The notes: generated by a model not told the origin, from the sequence alone. 52,259 bases of DNA from an uncultured Alphaproteobacteria bacterium (GCA_902602845.1 CACKSN010000007.1:1-52259); one strand, 5' to 3'; shown: positions 24,944-34,389, counted from the first letter of the stretch. Translations and numbers: made by a program.

Positions 24944-25861
24944 TTACTTAATTGCTCTTTTTAATCTGTCATTTATAGTTTTACCTAGTCCTTTATCGGG
25001 TATTTCTACTACAGCAATTTTTTTGCATCTACTTTGATCTAACTTATGAAGATAATGATAAAAATTTTTCGCTGCTTCGTTTAAATTTTTTTTATTACTC
25101 AAATTAAAATTAATTATTTTAGACTTTAATTTATTATTGCCAAAATTTAATAAACCTTCATTTTTTAGTATTCTCTTAGCATTCATTCGTATTGGCTTTA
25201 AAGTTGAATAATGTTTTTTTAAATTACCAGGAGAAATAGAAGATTTCTTTTTAATTTTTACTTTTGCATATTTATTTAGTTCTTCAACAGTGATGCTACC
25301 ATATCTTAATATTTCAATTTCATTATTGGTATCAATTCTAACAACTGTCGACTCTAGTCCATGAGAAGATTGTTTATCTTTTAACACAAAAATTTTTTTT
25401 TCTAGAACAGGGTCGATATCTATAATATTCGTTACGGAAGTTCTTTCTGACAGATTAGCACTAGGGGCTGCAATAGGTAGGCCAAATAAAGTAATTAATT
25501 TTTTAGCCAATTTATTACCAGGAATTCTGCAACCAACTAAGGTTGAGTTGTTAGAGACTAATTTTGATATTTTAGAATTTTTCCTTTTCTTTAATATTAT
25601 TGTTAGAGGACCAGGCCAAAATTTTGAACCTAATTTTTTTTCAAATTTATTTAAAATAAAATATTTTTCTATTTGTTTAATACTTTTAAAGTGACAGATA
25701 ATTGGATTACCTCGTGGTCTTTTTTTTACTTTAAAAATAGATTTTACAGCCTCATCATTTGTAGCGTCTGCCCCAAGACCAAATACTGTTTCTGTGGGAA
25801 ATATTACAAGTTCTCCACTGCTTAATAATTTTTTTGCAATATCTAACTTATTTTTTTTCAT
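24944..25861 (-). CDS. tsaC: L-threonylcarbamoyladenylate synthase (Sua5/TsaC)
   Basis: A 305-residue Sua5-type protein with an N-terminal YrdC domain ('GELVIFPTETVFGLGADATND', then 'KRPRGNPIICHF', 'LVGCRIPGNKLAKKLI' and 'PIAAPSANLSERTSVT'). A roughly 100-residue C-terminal Sua5 extension begins after 'STVVRIDTNNEIEILRYGSI'. It makes threonylcarbamoyl-AMP from Thr, bicarbonate and ATP for the essential t6A37 tRNA modification. The two-domain length matches the Sua5 rather than the short YrdC form. It starts divergently from the parA-like gene. Confidence 0.92.
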   Translation of the reverse strand: MKKNKLDIAKKLLSSGELVIFPTETVFGLGADATNDEAVKSIFKVKKRPRGNPIICHFKSIKQIEKYFILNKFEKKLGSKFWPGPLTIILKKRKNSKISKLVSNNSTLVGCRIPGNKLAKKLITLFGLPIAAPSANLSERTSVTNIIDIDPVLEKKIFVLKDKQSSHGLESTVVRIDTNNEIEILRYGSITVEELNKYAKVKIKKKSSISPGNLKKHYSTLKPIRMNAKRILKNEGLLNFGNNKLKSKIINFNLSNKKNLNEAAKNFYHYLHKLDQSRCKKIAVVEIPDKGLGKTINDRLKRAIK

Positions 25862-25918
25862 ATTTTTTTATAAAATGTTTCCATCTATCATTAAAATAGT
25901 TATTATCATTACTTGTAT

Positions 25919-26551
25919 ATGGGAAAAGTTATAGCATTTTCGAATCAAAAAGGTGGTTCAGGTAAATCGACTCTTTCAGCAAATTTATCAGTTTTGTGGA
26001 GTAATAGTGGTTACAAAGTAGCTGTTATAGATGCTGATGCACAAAAAAGTCTATCATATTGGCTTGAAGCTAGAAAATCTTATTATGGTGAAGATGATAT
26101 TGGAATAACTCAATTAAATTTTGATATAAGGAATTTAATAGATGAGATTAAAGCAATAAAAAGAAAATACGATTTTATAATAATTGATAGCCCTCCATCT
26201 ATAACTTTTGAAACAATGCAGGTTGTAAAAGCTTCTGATAGAGTATTTGTTCCAGTACAACCAAGTCCAGTAGACTTAATGGCTACACTGCCTTTTTTAA
26301 AAATTGCAAAACAAGAGAGAAAAAATCCAATAATTATTCTTAATAGAGTTATGCCAAGAGCAAAATTAACTGACGCAATGATTTTGCGTTTAAGATATGC
26401 TGGTGCCAAAATTGCTCGCTCCCGACTGTCTAGCAAAGTATTATTTGCAGAAACATTTTCAGTTGGAAGGGGCGTAGTTGATATAAGTGTTACATCAGAT
26501 GCCTCAAAAGAAATAATTAATGTTGGAAACGAAATTTTAAGAAATTTCTAA
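25919..26551 (+). CDS. ParA/MinD-family ATPase (orphan)
   Basis: A 210-residue deviant-Walker ATPase. 'NQKGGSGKSTLSANL' carries both the signature Lys and the P-loop Lys, followed by 'VAVIDADAQKSLSYWL' and 'FIIIDSPPSITFETM'. I choose ATG 25919; a TTG six bases earlier is possible. It is small for a chromosomal ParA (about 260) and has no adjacent parB or parS-like sequence. It therefore belongs to the orphan ParA group that positions proteins or other cargo rather than chromosomes. It is followed 4 bases later by glmU. The specific cargo is unknown. Confidence 0.87.
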   Translation: MGKVIAFSNQKGGSGKSTLSANLSVLWSNSGYKVAVIDADAQKSLSYWLEARKSYYGEDDIGITQLNFDIRNLIDEIKAIKRKYDFIIIDSPPSITFETMQVVKASDRVFVPVQPSPVDLMATLPFLKIAKQERKNPIIILNRVMPRAKLTDAMILRLRYAGAKIARSRLSSKVLFAETFSVGRGVVDISVTSDASKEIINVGNEILRNF

Positions 26552-26555
26552 TTTA

Positions 26556-27854
26556 ATGTCTGATATTACAACTGTTATACTTGCTGCAGGCAATAGTACG
26601 AGATTTAAAGCTAGTAAATCAAAGCTTGTTTATCCATTATGTGGTTTACCAATTGTTTCACATATTTTTAATATTGCAAAAAAAATATCAGGTAAAAATA
26701 TATTAATTGTTTCTAATGAAAAAAATAAAGAAGAATTAAAGTTAATATTAAATACCTCTAAGTTAATTGTTCAAAAAAAACAAAAAGGAACTGCTGATGC
26801 AATTGAGCAAGTTAAAAAATATGTTAAATCTAAAAATATTTTAATTTTGTTTGGTGACACACCTTTAGTTGAAGTTAGAGATTTAAGAAAACTAATAAGT
26901 AAATTTAAAAAAAGTAAAGCGAAAGCTTCATTAATTGCATTTAATACTTCAGAACCACATGGTTACGGTAGATTATTATTAAATAATAACTATGTTGAAG
27001 AAATAATTGAGCAAATCAATTTAAAACCCGAACAAAAAAAAATCAATTTATGTAATTCTGGTATTTTAATAGCAAATACTAAATTATTATTTGATAATTT
27101 AAAAAATATTAAAGAAAATAAAATTAAAAAAGAAAGATATCTTCCTGATATATGCAAAATTTTTTCAAAAAAAAATATTCCTATTAATTATATTGAGTGT
27201 AACAAAGAAACAATGTTGGGTATAAATACTTTGGATGATTTTAATGTTGTACAAAATATCTTGCAAAAAAAATACGTAAAAAATTTTATAAAAAACGGAG
27301 TCAATTTTTTAAAACCCAATACTTGTTATTTAAGCTATGATACCAAAATTGAACCTACTGTTACAATTGAAAGCAATGTTACAATCAAGGAAAAAACAAT
27401 TATAAAAAAAGGTTCAATAGTTAAAAGTAATTCATACTTAGAAGAAGTTACAATAGATGAAAATACAAATATTGGTCCAAGTGCTAGATTAAGACCAAAA
27501 ACAAAAATCGGCAAAAAATCAAAGATTGGTAACTTTGTTGAAATTAAAAATTCTAAAATTGGAGATAATGTTTCTATTGCTCATCTTTCATATGTTGGAG
27601 ATACAGAAATAGGAAACAATGTGAATATAGGTGCTGGCACAATAACTTGTAACTATGATGGAAAGAAAAAACACAAAACGATTATAAAAGATAATGTATT
27701 TATAGGTTCAAACACATCACTCATTGCTCCAGTTGTAATTGAGCCTAAATCTAGAATTGGTGCAGGTAGTGTTATCACTAAAAATATTCCCAAAAATTCA
27801 CTTGCTATTGAAAGATCAGCCTTAAAAATTCTAAGAAATAAACGGTCTAAATAA
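26556..27854 (+). CDS. glmU: Bifunctional UDP-GlcNAc pyrophosphorylase / glucosamine-1-phosphate acetyltransferase
   Basis: A 432-residue two-domain enzyme. The N-terminal uridyltransferase has 'VILAAGNSTRFKASKSKLVYPLCG', 'QKKQKGTADAIEQ' and 'ILILFGDTPLV'. The C-terminal part is a left-handed beta-helix with hexapeptide repeats ('IGPSARLRPKTKIGKKSKIG') and the acetyltransferase active site 'HLSYVGDTEIGNNVNIGAG' with 'TCNYDG'. It produces UDP-N-acetylglucosamine for peptidoglycan and lipopolysaccharide. It is slightly shorter than the E. coli enzyme (456), as is common in streamlined genomes. Confidence 0.95.
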   Translation: MSDITTVILAAGNSTRFKASKSKLVYPLCGLPIVSHIFNIAKKISGKNILIVSNEKNKEELKLILNTSKLIVQKKQKGTADAIEQVKKYVKSKNILILFGDTPLVEVRDLRKLISKFKKSKAKASLIAFNTSEPHGYGRLLLNNNYVEEIIEQINLKPEQKKINLCNSGILIANTKLLFDNLKNIKENKIKKERYLPDICKIFSKKNIPINYIECNKETMLGINTLDDFNVVQNILQKKYVKNFIKNGVNFLKPNTCYLSYDTKIEPTVTIESNVTIKEKTIIKKGSIVKSNSYLEEVTIDENTNIGPSARLRPKTKIGKKSKIGNFVEIKNSKIGDNVSIAHLSYVGDTEIGNNVNIGAGTITCNYDGKKKHKTIIKDNVFIGSNTSLIAPVVIEPKSRIGAGSVITKNIPKNSLAIERSALKILRNKRSK

Positions 27855-27901
27855 TAACTCTTGTTTCAAAATATATTAGGGTTTATGAGCTTTTTCAAAT
27901 T

Positions 27902-29275
27902 ATGAGCAATAAATGGTCACCCAATAGTTGGAGAAATAAAGATGCTCTTCATATGCCAAATTATCAGAATGAAGATCATCTAAATAAAACTCTAAACGAA
28001 ATTTCCAAATATCCACCTTTAGTTTTTGCTGGAGAAGCGAGACTATTAAAAAAGAAACTTGGAGAAGTTGCAAACGGAAATGCTTTTTTATTACAAGGTG
28101 GAGATTGTGCTGAAAGTTTTGCTGATTTTCATCCAGATAATATTAGAGATACATTTAAAGTTATTTTACAAATGGCTGTTGTTTTGACGTTTGGTGCTTC
28201 TTGTCCAATTGTTAAAGTAGGAAGAATTGCCGGACAATTTGCAAAGCCAAGATCATCTGCCACAGAAGTTATTAATGATTTAGAACTTGAGTCTTATAAA
28301 GGCGACATAATTAATGGGATCGACTTCAATCAAAAAGATAGAGATCCTAATCCAGACAGATTGATTCAAGCGTACAATCAGTCTGCATCAACACTTAATC
28401 TATTAAGAGCTTTTTCTCAAGGTGGATTTGCTAATTTAAATAAAATACATCAATGGAACCTCAATTTTGTTAAAGGTGAGAATGCTGCTAAATTTAGAGA
28501 GATATCTTCTAGAATTGACGAATGCTTATCTTTTATGGAGGCATGTGGAATAAACGGAAACAGTGTAAGACAATTAAATGAAACAGACTTCTTTACAAGT
28601 CATGAAGCTTTACTTCTTCAATATGAGGAAGCATTAACAAGAATAGATAGTACTTCAGGTAAGTGGTACGATGTTTCAGCTCACATGTTGTGGGTAGGTG
28701 ACAGAACACGACAACTGGATGGAGCACATATTGAATTTTTAAGAGGTATTGAGAACCCTATAGGTATTAAAGTGGGTCCAAGCACAAAGACAGAAGAACT
28801 ATTAAAGATATTAGATGTGTTGAATCCAAATAATGAGTCTGGAAAAATAACGCTGATATGTAGAATGGGTCATGAAAAAGTTAGTGGAATACTTCCAAAA
28901 ATAATCAGATCAGTTAATTCAGCTGGTAAAAATGTTGTTTGGACTTGTGACCCCATGCATGGAAATACTATCAAATCTAACACAGGTTTTAAAACTAGGC
29001 CATTAAAAGATATAATTTCTGAAATTCAGCAATTTTTTCAAATTCACAGAAGTGAAGGCACATATCCTGGTGGTGTCCATTTAGAAATGACTGGTCAAGA
29101 TGTTACAGAATGTATGGGAGGTCTTCAAGAAATAACAGATGAAGATCTAAAAAATAGATATCATACATATTGTGATCCGAGACTAAATGCCTCGCAGTCT
29201 CTAGAATTGGCTTTTTTATTATCAGATTTTTTAAAAGAAGAAAAATTTCTTTCAAAGCAATCTTCAAATTTATAA
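27902..29275 (+). CDS. 3-deoxy-7-phosphoheptulonate (DAHP) synthase, class II
   Basis: A 457-residue plant-type (class II) DAHP synthase. It has 'WSPNSWRNKDALHMPNY' at the N-terminus, the metal-ligand Cys in 'LLQGGDCAESF', 'VVLTFGASCPIVKVGRIAGQ', 'SHEALLLQYEEALTRID', 'HMLWVGDRTRQLDGAHIEF', 'VWTCDPMHGN' and 'GGVHLEMTGQDVTECMGG'. It catalyses the first step of aromatic amino-acid synthesis from PEP and erythrose-4-phosphate. No other shikimate gene is adjacent, so its placement here reflects genome packing rather than an aro operon. Confidence 0.95.
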   Translation: MSNKWSPNSWRNKDALHMPNYQNEDHLNKTLNEISKYPPLVFAGEARLLKKKLGEVANGNAFLLQGGDCAESFADFHPDNIRDTFKVILQMAVVLTFGASCPIVKVGRIAGQFAKPRSSATEVINDLELESYKGDIINGIDFNQKDRDPNPDRLIQAYNQSASTLNLLRAFSQGGFANLNKIHQWNLNFVKGENAAKFREISSRIDECLSFMEACGINGNSVRQLNETDFFTSHEALLLQYEEALTRIDSTSGKWYDVSAHMLWVGDRTRQLDGAHIEFLRGIENPIGIKVGPSTKTEELLKILDVLNPNNESGKITLICRMGHEKVSGILPKIIRSVNSAGKNVVWTCDPMHGNTIKSNTGFKTRPLKDIISEIQQFFQIHRSEGTYPGGVHLEMTGQDVTECMGGLQEITDEDLKNRYHTYCDPRLNASQSLELAFLLSDFLKEEKFLSKQSSNL

Positions 29276-29296
29276 ATTTATATTTATATACTAATT

Positions 29297-30037
29297 ATGA
29301 ATTCAAAAGATAAAATTGTATATATTTCTAATTGGATTAAAGATTACGCTAAATCCATAAATAATAATCCAGTTACACTAGTAATAGGAGTGTCAGGAGG
29401 GGTTGACTCAGCTCTTACTAGTACTTTATGTGCTCAAACTGGTTTAAAAACTATAGCTGTTTCAATGCCTATTAAGCAAAATTCATCACAACATGATTTA
29501 AGTTTAAGACATTTAGAATTTTTAGAGCAAAATTACCCAAATGTAGAAACAAAAATAATCGAGCTAGATAATGTTTTTAAAACATTTCAAAATACGATGC
29601 AAAATTTTGATAGTGAGTTAGCTTTTGCAAATTCAAGATCTAGACTAAGAATGGTAACCCTATACCAAATAGCTCAGAGTAATAATGGTATAGTTGTTGG
29701 CACTGGAAATAAAGTTGAAGATTTTGGTGTTGGATTTTATACAAAATATGGTGATGGAGGCGTAGATATATCGCCAATAGCAGATTGTACTAAAACTGAG
29801 GTGTGGGAATTAGCCGAAGAAATTGGGGTTATAAAAGATATTATTAGCGCAGCACCGACAGATGGTTTATGGGATGATAGCAGAAATGATGAAAGCCAGC
29901 TTGGTCTTTCATATAAGCAATTAGAAGAAGCAATGGAAAATAAGTCTAGTGAATACTACAGTAGATACGAAGAAATTAGAAAGCCAAATCTTCATAAGAT
30001 GAAGCCTATTCCTGTTTGCGAAGTTCCTAAAGAATAA
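29297..30037 (+). CDS. nadE: NAD synthetase, ammonia-dependent type
   Basis: A 246-residue N-type ATP pyrophosphatase without the glutaminase domain. 'VIGVSGGVDSALTSTL' is the PP-loop (about residues 29-44). 'FANSRSRLRMVTLYQIAQ', 'GTGNKVEDFGVGFYTKYGDGGVDISP' with the catalytic segment, and 'PTDGLWDDSRNDESQLG' are all conserved. It converts nicotinic acid adenine dinucleotide to NAD+ with ammonia. It lies 1 base before gltX and so is probably co-translated with it. Confidence 0.94.
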   Translation: MNSKDKIVYISNWIKDYAKSINNNPVTLVIGVSGGVDSALTSTLCAQTGLKTIAVSMPIKQNSSQHDLSLRHLEFLEQNYPNVETKIIELDNVFKTFQNTMQNFDSELAFANSRSRLRMVTLYQIAQSNNGIVVGTGNKVEDFGVGFYTKYGDGGVDISPIADCTKTEVWELAEEIGVIKDIISAAPTDGLWDDSRNDESQLGLSYKQLEEAMENKSSEYYSRYEEIRKPNLHKMKPIPVCEVPKE

Positions 30038-30038
30038 T

Positions 30039-31373
30039 ATGAAGTGTAGGTTTGCTCCTAGCCCTACAGGAAAAATACATATCGGTAATGCTAGATCAGC
30101 AATTTTGAATTGGATTTTTTGTAAAAAAAATCAAGGTGAGTTTGTATTAAGAATTGATGATACTGATATTAATAGGAGTACTAAAGAATTTGAGACAAGC
30201 ATCAAAGATGATCTTACATGGCTTGGATTAAATTGGAGTTACACTTTTAATCAGTCCTCCAGACAACATATTTACAATGAAAAAATCCAAATTCTAAAAC
30301 AAAAGAAAAGGCTTTATCCATGTTTTGAAACAGAAGAGGAGTTAGCTTTAAAGAAAAAATCTTTGTTATCATCTGGGAAACCACCCATTTATGATAGATC
30401 ATCATTAAATCTAAGTGATGAAGAAGTTGAAAAAAAAATAGAAACTGGATTGCAACCTCATTGGAGATTCAAATTAGACGATGAAAATATTAGTTGGAAA
30501 GATATTATTAAAGGAGATGTTTCATTTGATGCAAAAAATTTGAGTGATCCTGTTTTAATTAGAGCTGATGGAACATTGTTATACCACTTACCTTCAGTCA
30601 TTGATGATATTGAAGAAAACATTACGCATATTATTAGAGGAGAAGATCATATAGCTAATACAGCTTATCATATTCAAATTTTTAAGGCTCTTGAATCTTC
30701 TATTCCATCATTTGCTCATCATCCATTCTTAGTTGATGAAACTGGTAAGGGTTTTAGCAAAAGACTTGGAAGTCTTTCAATTGAAAATTTTAGAGATGAA
30801 GGATACGAAAATATATCTTTACTTAATTATTTTCTTTTTATTGGTTCGAGCATTAATATTGATCCAATCAAAGATTTAAATGAAATAGTACAAAAATTTG
30901 ATATTAAAAGTTTATCTAGATCTTCTGCTAAATTTTCAATTGAATCCTTAAGAAATCTTAATAAAAATACCATTAAATTATTTAGTTATAATGAGATTAG
31001 TCATAAGTTAAAAAATATAAAATCTAATTTTCAAAAAGAGAGTTTTTGGCGTTTTATTAAAAATAATATTTCATTTGTTAATCAAGCTAAAGAATGGGAA
31101 GAAGTAATTACAAAAATAAATAATGCTAAAGATTTAAATATTGATGATAATTTTATTAATACGGCAGTTGATGAATTACCCGAGGATCCTTTTGATGAAA
31201 CAACATGGGATCATTGGACATCAAAAATTAACAAAAAAACTGGGCTTAAGGGAAAAGATTTATTTATGCCTTTGAGGTTGATTTTGACAGGAAAATCTCA
31301 TGGACCCGAATTAAAATATCTACTACCATTATTTGATAGAGACGAAATCTTGCAAAAACTTGGAAAAATCTAG
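30039..31373 (+). CDS. gltX: Glutamyl-tRNA synthetase
   Basis: A 444-residue class I aminoacyl-tRNA synthetase. The HIGH-type signature is 'RFAPSPTGKIHIGNARSAILNW' near the start; the KMSKS-type signature is 'GKGFSKRLGSLSI'. Between them are 'RIDDTDINRSTKEFE' and 'HIIRGEDHIANTAYHIQIF'. The C-terminal helical anticodon-binding region includes 'PLRLILTGKSHGPELKYLLPL'. It charges tRNA-Glu. The family includes paralogues that charge tRNA-Gln with glutamate (GltX2), and specificity cannot be settled from this gene alone. Confidence 0.92.
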   Translation: MKCRFAPSPTGKIHIGNARSAILNWIFCKKNQGEFVLRIDDTDINRSTKEFETSIKDDLTWLGLNWSYTFNQSSRQHIYNEKIQILKQKKRLYPCFETEEELALKKKSLLSSGKPPIYDRSSLNLSDEEVEKKIETGLQPHWRFKLDDENISWKDIIKGDVSFDAKNLSDPVLIRADGTLLYHLPSVIDDIEENITHIIRGEDHIANTAYHIQIFKALESSIPSFAHHPFLVDETGKGFSKRLGSLSIENFRDEGYENISLLNYFLFIGSSINIDPIKDLNEIVQKFDIKSLSRSSAKFSIESLRNLNKNTIKLFSYNEISHKLKNIKSNFQKESFWRFIKNNISFVNQAKEWEEVITKINNAKDLNIDDNFINTAVDELPEDPFDETTWDHWTSKINKKTGLKGKDLFMPLRLILTGKSHGPELKYLLPLFDRDEILQKLGKI

Positions 31374-31411
31374 TAAATTTTAATTTATACTCTATTAGCG
31401 ATCTAGTAATT

Positions 31412-32992
31412 ATGGAAGACAAAGTATATTTATTCGATACCACTCTTAGAGATGGTCAGCAAACAACAGGAGTTAATTTTTCTGTTAGTGATAAAATGAA
31501 TATATCCCAACATCTTGATGATTTAGGAATAGATTATATTGAAGGTGGGTGGCCGGGAGCAAATCCTACCGATAACGATTTTTTTTCAAGAAATTTAAAA
31601 TTTTCAAAAAGTAAATTGACTGCCTTTGGTATGACAAGAAGACCAGGCAGAAGTGCTGACAACGATCCAGGATTAAATGCACTTATCAATTCAAGTGCGA
31701 GTTGTGTTTGCATTGTAGGTAAATCATCATCATTTCACGTAAAAAATGCTTTAGAAATATCTGAGGATGAAAATTTAAAAATGATAAGTGACAGTATTCA
31801 TTCAATAAAAAATAAAAACAAAGAGCCAATTTTTGATGCAGAACATTTTTTTGATGGCTTTAAAGAAAATAAAGAGTTTGCATTGAGTTGTGTTAAAGCA
31901 GCGTATGACGCTGGTGCAAGATGGGTCGTTCTTTGTGATACAAATGGGGGAACCCTTCCAGATGAAATTTACAATATTGTTTCAGAAGTAGTAAAAGTTA
32001 TTCCAGGTCAAAATGTTGGTATACATGCTCACAATGATACTGATAATGCAGTTGCAAATGCATTGGCAGCTATTAATGCTGGAGCAAGACAGATACAGGG
32101 AACAATTAACGGTTTAGGAGAAAGATGTGGAAATACTAATTTAATTTCCTTAATTCCATCTTTGGTTCTAAAAACAAAATATAAAACAAATATTTCAAAA
32201 GATAAATTAAAAAATTTAATTCATATTTCTAGAACGTTAAATGATATTCTTAACATGCCTTCAAGAAAAAATGCTCCATATGTTGGAGATCATGCTTTCT
32301 CTCATAAAGGTGGATTGCATGCATCTGCAATAGAAAAAAATTCTTCAACTTATGAACATATTGAGCCAGAAATAGTTGGTAATTCTAGAAACGTTGTAAT
32401 TTCTAATCAGGCAGGAAGATCTAATATACTAAATCAATTAAATAAGATTAATATTGATCTGCCTAAAAATGAAATCAACAATATCTTAGAGATTATCAAG
32501 GAAAAAGAATCAGAAGGATATTCATTTGATACTGCTTTAGCTAGTTTTGAATTATTAGTTAGACGTCACCTTGGTCATTTTGAGGATTTCTATAATTTGG
32601 AAAAATTTAGAGTTACCGATGAAAGAAGATGGAATGCCAAAGGAGAAATTGTAACAGAAGCTGAGGCTACAGTATTTTTGAAAGTTAAAGACTCAAACAT
32701 GATGACAGTAGGAACTGGAAATGGTCCTGTAAATGCCATTGATAGTGCGCTAAGAAAAGCATTAATTGATTACTATCCAAGTCTTAAAGATTTAAAATTA
32801 ACAGATTATAAAGTAATGATATTATCCTCTGAAAAAGGGACAGGGGCAATTACTAGAGTATTAATTGAGTCATCTGATTCATCTGATACGCATTGGACAA
32901 CTATTGGGGTTTCACCAAATATTATCGATGCATCATATAGTGCTATTTTTGACAGTATTACTTTTAAATTATTTAATGACTTAAAGAATTAA
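31412..32992 (+). CDS. cimA: (R)-citramalate synthase / LeuA-family acyltransferase
   Basis: A 526-residue HMGL-like/LeuA protein. The N-terminal catalytic domain has 'YLFDTTLRDGQQTTGVNFSV', 'DYIEGGWPGANPTD' and 'VGIHAHNDTDNAVANALAAINAG' with the metal-binding His pair, followed by 'QGTINGLGERCGNTNL'. The linker includes 'HAFSHKGGLHASAIEKN'. The C-terminal LeuA regulatory domain is present ('VNAIDSALRKALIDYYP', 'GTGAITRVLIES'), implying amino-acid feedback. The 'EGGWPGANPTD' form favours the CimA branch, which condenses pyruvate and acetyl-CoA for isoleucine synthesis, over isopropylmalate synthase. Confidence 0.87.
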   Translation: MEDKVYLFDTTLRDGQQTTGVNFSVSDKMNISQHLDDLGIDYIEGGWPGANPTDNDFFSRNLKFSKSKLTAFGMTRRPGRSADNDPGLNALINSSASCVCIVGKSSSFHVKNALEISEDENLKMISDSIHSIKNKNKEPIFDAEHFFDGFKENKEFALSCVKAAYDAGARWVVLCDTNGGTLPDEIYNIVSEVVKVIPGQNVGIHAHNDTDNAVANALAAINAGARQIQGTINGLGERCGNTNLISLIPSLVLKTKYKTNISKDKLKNLIHISRTLNDILNMPSRKNAPYVGDHAFSHKGGLHASAIEKNSSTYEHIEPEIVGNSRNVVISNQAGRSNILNQLNKINIDLPKNEINNILEIIKEKESEGYSFDTALASFELLVRRHLGHFEDFYNLEKFRVTDERRWNAKGEIVTEAEATVFLKVKDSNMMTVGTGNGPVNAIDSALRKALIDYYPSLKDLKLTDYKVMILSSEKGTGAITRVLIESSDSSDTHWTTIGVSPNIIDASYSAIFDSITFKLFNDLKN

Positions 32993-32994
32993 AA

Positions 32995-33705
32995 TTGAAT
33001 CCTAAAACTGCAAGTATAATCCTGGTTAGACCACAATTGCCTGAAAATATAGGAATGGTTGCCAGAGTAATGCAAAATTTTGGACTTAAAGAATTAATTT
33101 TAGTGCAACCAAGACTTAATTGGTTAAATAAAAAATCTCTTAATGCAGCAAAAAAAGCAAATAACATTATTAAAAATATAAAAATTTATAATAATCTTGA
33201 AGTTGCGCTTTCAAATTTTTCATATGTAGTAGCGACTACAAATAGGTTAAGATATTTAGAAAAAAAAACTACAAGTAATTTTCAATTAATTAAAAAAAAA
33301 ATTATTTCTAATAAAAAAATAGCTATCCTTTTTGGTCCAGAAAATTCAGGTCTATCTAATGAGGATTTAAGCTTATCTGATCTTATTTTTACAATTAAAA
33401 CCAATAATAAAAGTAATTCATTAAACCTTTCTCATGCAGTTGCAGTCTTTTGTTTTAAATTATTTGAGCTGGATAATTTAAAAGCTATTAGCAATACAAA
33501 AGTTGAAAAAAATAATGTTAATAAACATCAATTATCTAAATTCTTAAATTTTTTAATTAAAAGTTTAGATGATAAAGAATTTTTTAAACCGAAGGAAAAA
33601 AAACAGACCATGAAAAACAATATTTATGCAATTTTTACAAAAAATCCTCTAACAAAGAAAGAACTGCAAACTTTGTGGGGAATAATAAAAAATCTCACTA
33701 AATAA
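32995..33705 (+). CDS. trmJ: tRNA (cytidine/uridine-2'-O-)-methyltransferase, TrmJ/SpoU family
   Basis: A 236-residue SPOUT methyltransferase with a TTG start two bases after the upstream stop. Motif 1 is 'ASIILVRPQLPENIGMVARVMQNFGL'. The knot motifs are 'IAILFGPENSGLSNEDLSLSD' and 'SNSLNLSHAVAVFCFKLFEL'. The C-terminal extension matches TrmJ, which 2'-O-methylates position 32 of several tRNAs, rather than the minimal TrmL. It is the last gene of its run, before the rpsD promoter. Confidence 0.88.
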   Translation: MNPKTASIILVRPQLPENIGMVARVMQNFGLKELILVQPRLNWLNKKSLNAAKKANNIIKNIKIYNNLEVALSNFSYVVATTNRLRYLEKKTTSNFQLIKKKIISNKKIAILFGPENSGLSNEDLSLSDLIFTIKTNNKSNSLNLSHAVAVFCFKLFELDNLKAISNTKVEKNNVNKHQLSKFLNFLIKSLDDKEFFKPKEKKQTMKNNIYAIFTKNPLTKKELQTLWGIIKNLTK

Positions 33706-33713
33706 GCCAATTT

Positions 33714-33727
33714 TTGAATATATTCAA
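33714..33727. promoter_or_regulatory. 14-bp perfect palindrome TTGAATATATTCAA upstream of the rpsD promoter
   Basis: A perfect dyad in the 63-base trmJ-rpsD gap, ending one base before the rpsD -35 element. It could be a protein-binding site or a weak AT-only hairpin acting as the trmJ terminator (it is followed by TTT). No cognate regulator is recognised. Confidence 0.3.
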
Positions 33728-33728
33728 T

Positions 33729-33756
33729 TTGACATACTTTTGTAAATCACTATATA
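33729..33756 (+). promoter_or_regulatory. Sigma-70-type promoter of rpsD (TTGACA-N16-TATATA)
   Basis: A consensus -35 (TTGACA, 33729-33734) and a near-consensus -10 (TATATA, 33751-33756) are separated by 16 bases. The rpsD ATG begins 12 bases after the -10. With a normal start site the transcript leader would be only about 5-6 nucleotides, and no SD is present. Confidence 0.75.
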
Positions 33757-33768
33757 CGCCTCATATTA

Positions 33769-34389
33769 ATGACAAAAAGGCACAATACTAAATATAAAAT
33801 TGACAGAAGACTAGGAGTTAACCTATGGGGTAGGCCTAAAAGCCCATTTAATAGAAGAAACTCTAAACCGGGTCAGCACGGCGTTCAAGGTCAAAGAAAA
33901 AAACTTTCTGATTTTGGAAACCAGCTTTTTGCTAAGCAAAAACTTAAGTTTTATTATGGTGATTTAACTGAACGTCAGTTTAGAAATATTTTTAAAAAAG
34001 CATCTAATACAAAAGGTGATACTAGCCAAATTTTAATAGAGCTTCTTGAAAGAAGGTTAGACGCAACAGTCTATAGAATGAAATTTGTACCTACAATTTT
34101 TGCAGCAAGACAATTAGTTAATCACGGACATGTTAAAGTAAATGGAAAAAGAGTTAATATACCTTCTTTTTCAGTAAGTGATGGTGATGAAATATCAATT
34201 AAAGATAAAAGTAAGGAAATTAATTTAATCGTTGAATCAATAAGTTCCCAAGAAAGGGAAATTCCAGAATACCTTGAGGTTGATGTAAAAGAATTAAAAG
34301 GTCGTTTTCTTAGAGCACCTCTGATTCATGATGTACCTTATCCGGTAACTATGGAACCTAATTTAGTTATTGAATATTACTCTAGATAG
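33769..34389 (+). CDS. rpsD: 30S ribosomal protein S4
   Basis: A 206-residue S4. It begins '[21 protein letters not shown]', has '[20 protein letters not shown]', and the S4 RNA-binding domain '[38 protein letters not shown]' region (about residues 92-130). It is a primary 16S rRNA-binding protein and nucleates small-subunit assembly. It stands alone here, away from the rpsM-rpsK-rpoA cluster, an arrangement common in alphaproteobacteria. It has its own strong promoter and an unusually short leader. It overlaps the convergent rarD gene by 8 bases. Confidence 0.97.
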   Translation: MTKRHNTKYKIDRRLGVNLWGRPKSPFNRRNSKPGQHGVQGQRKKLSDFGNQLFAKQKLKFYYGDLTERQFRNIFKKASNTKGDTSQILIELLERRLDATVYRMKFVPTIFAARQLVNHGHVKVNGKRVNIPSFSVSDGDEISIKDKSKEINLIVESISSQEREIPEYLEVDVKELKGRFLRAPLIHDVPYPVTMEPNLVIEYYSR

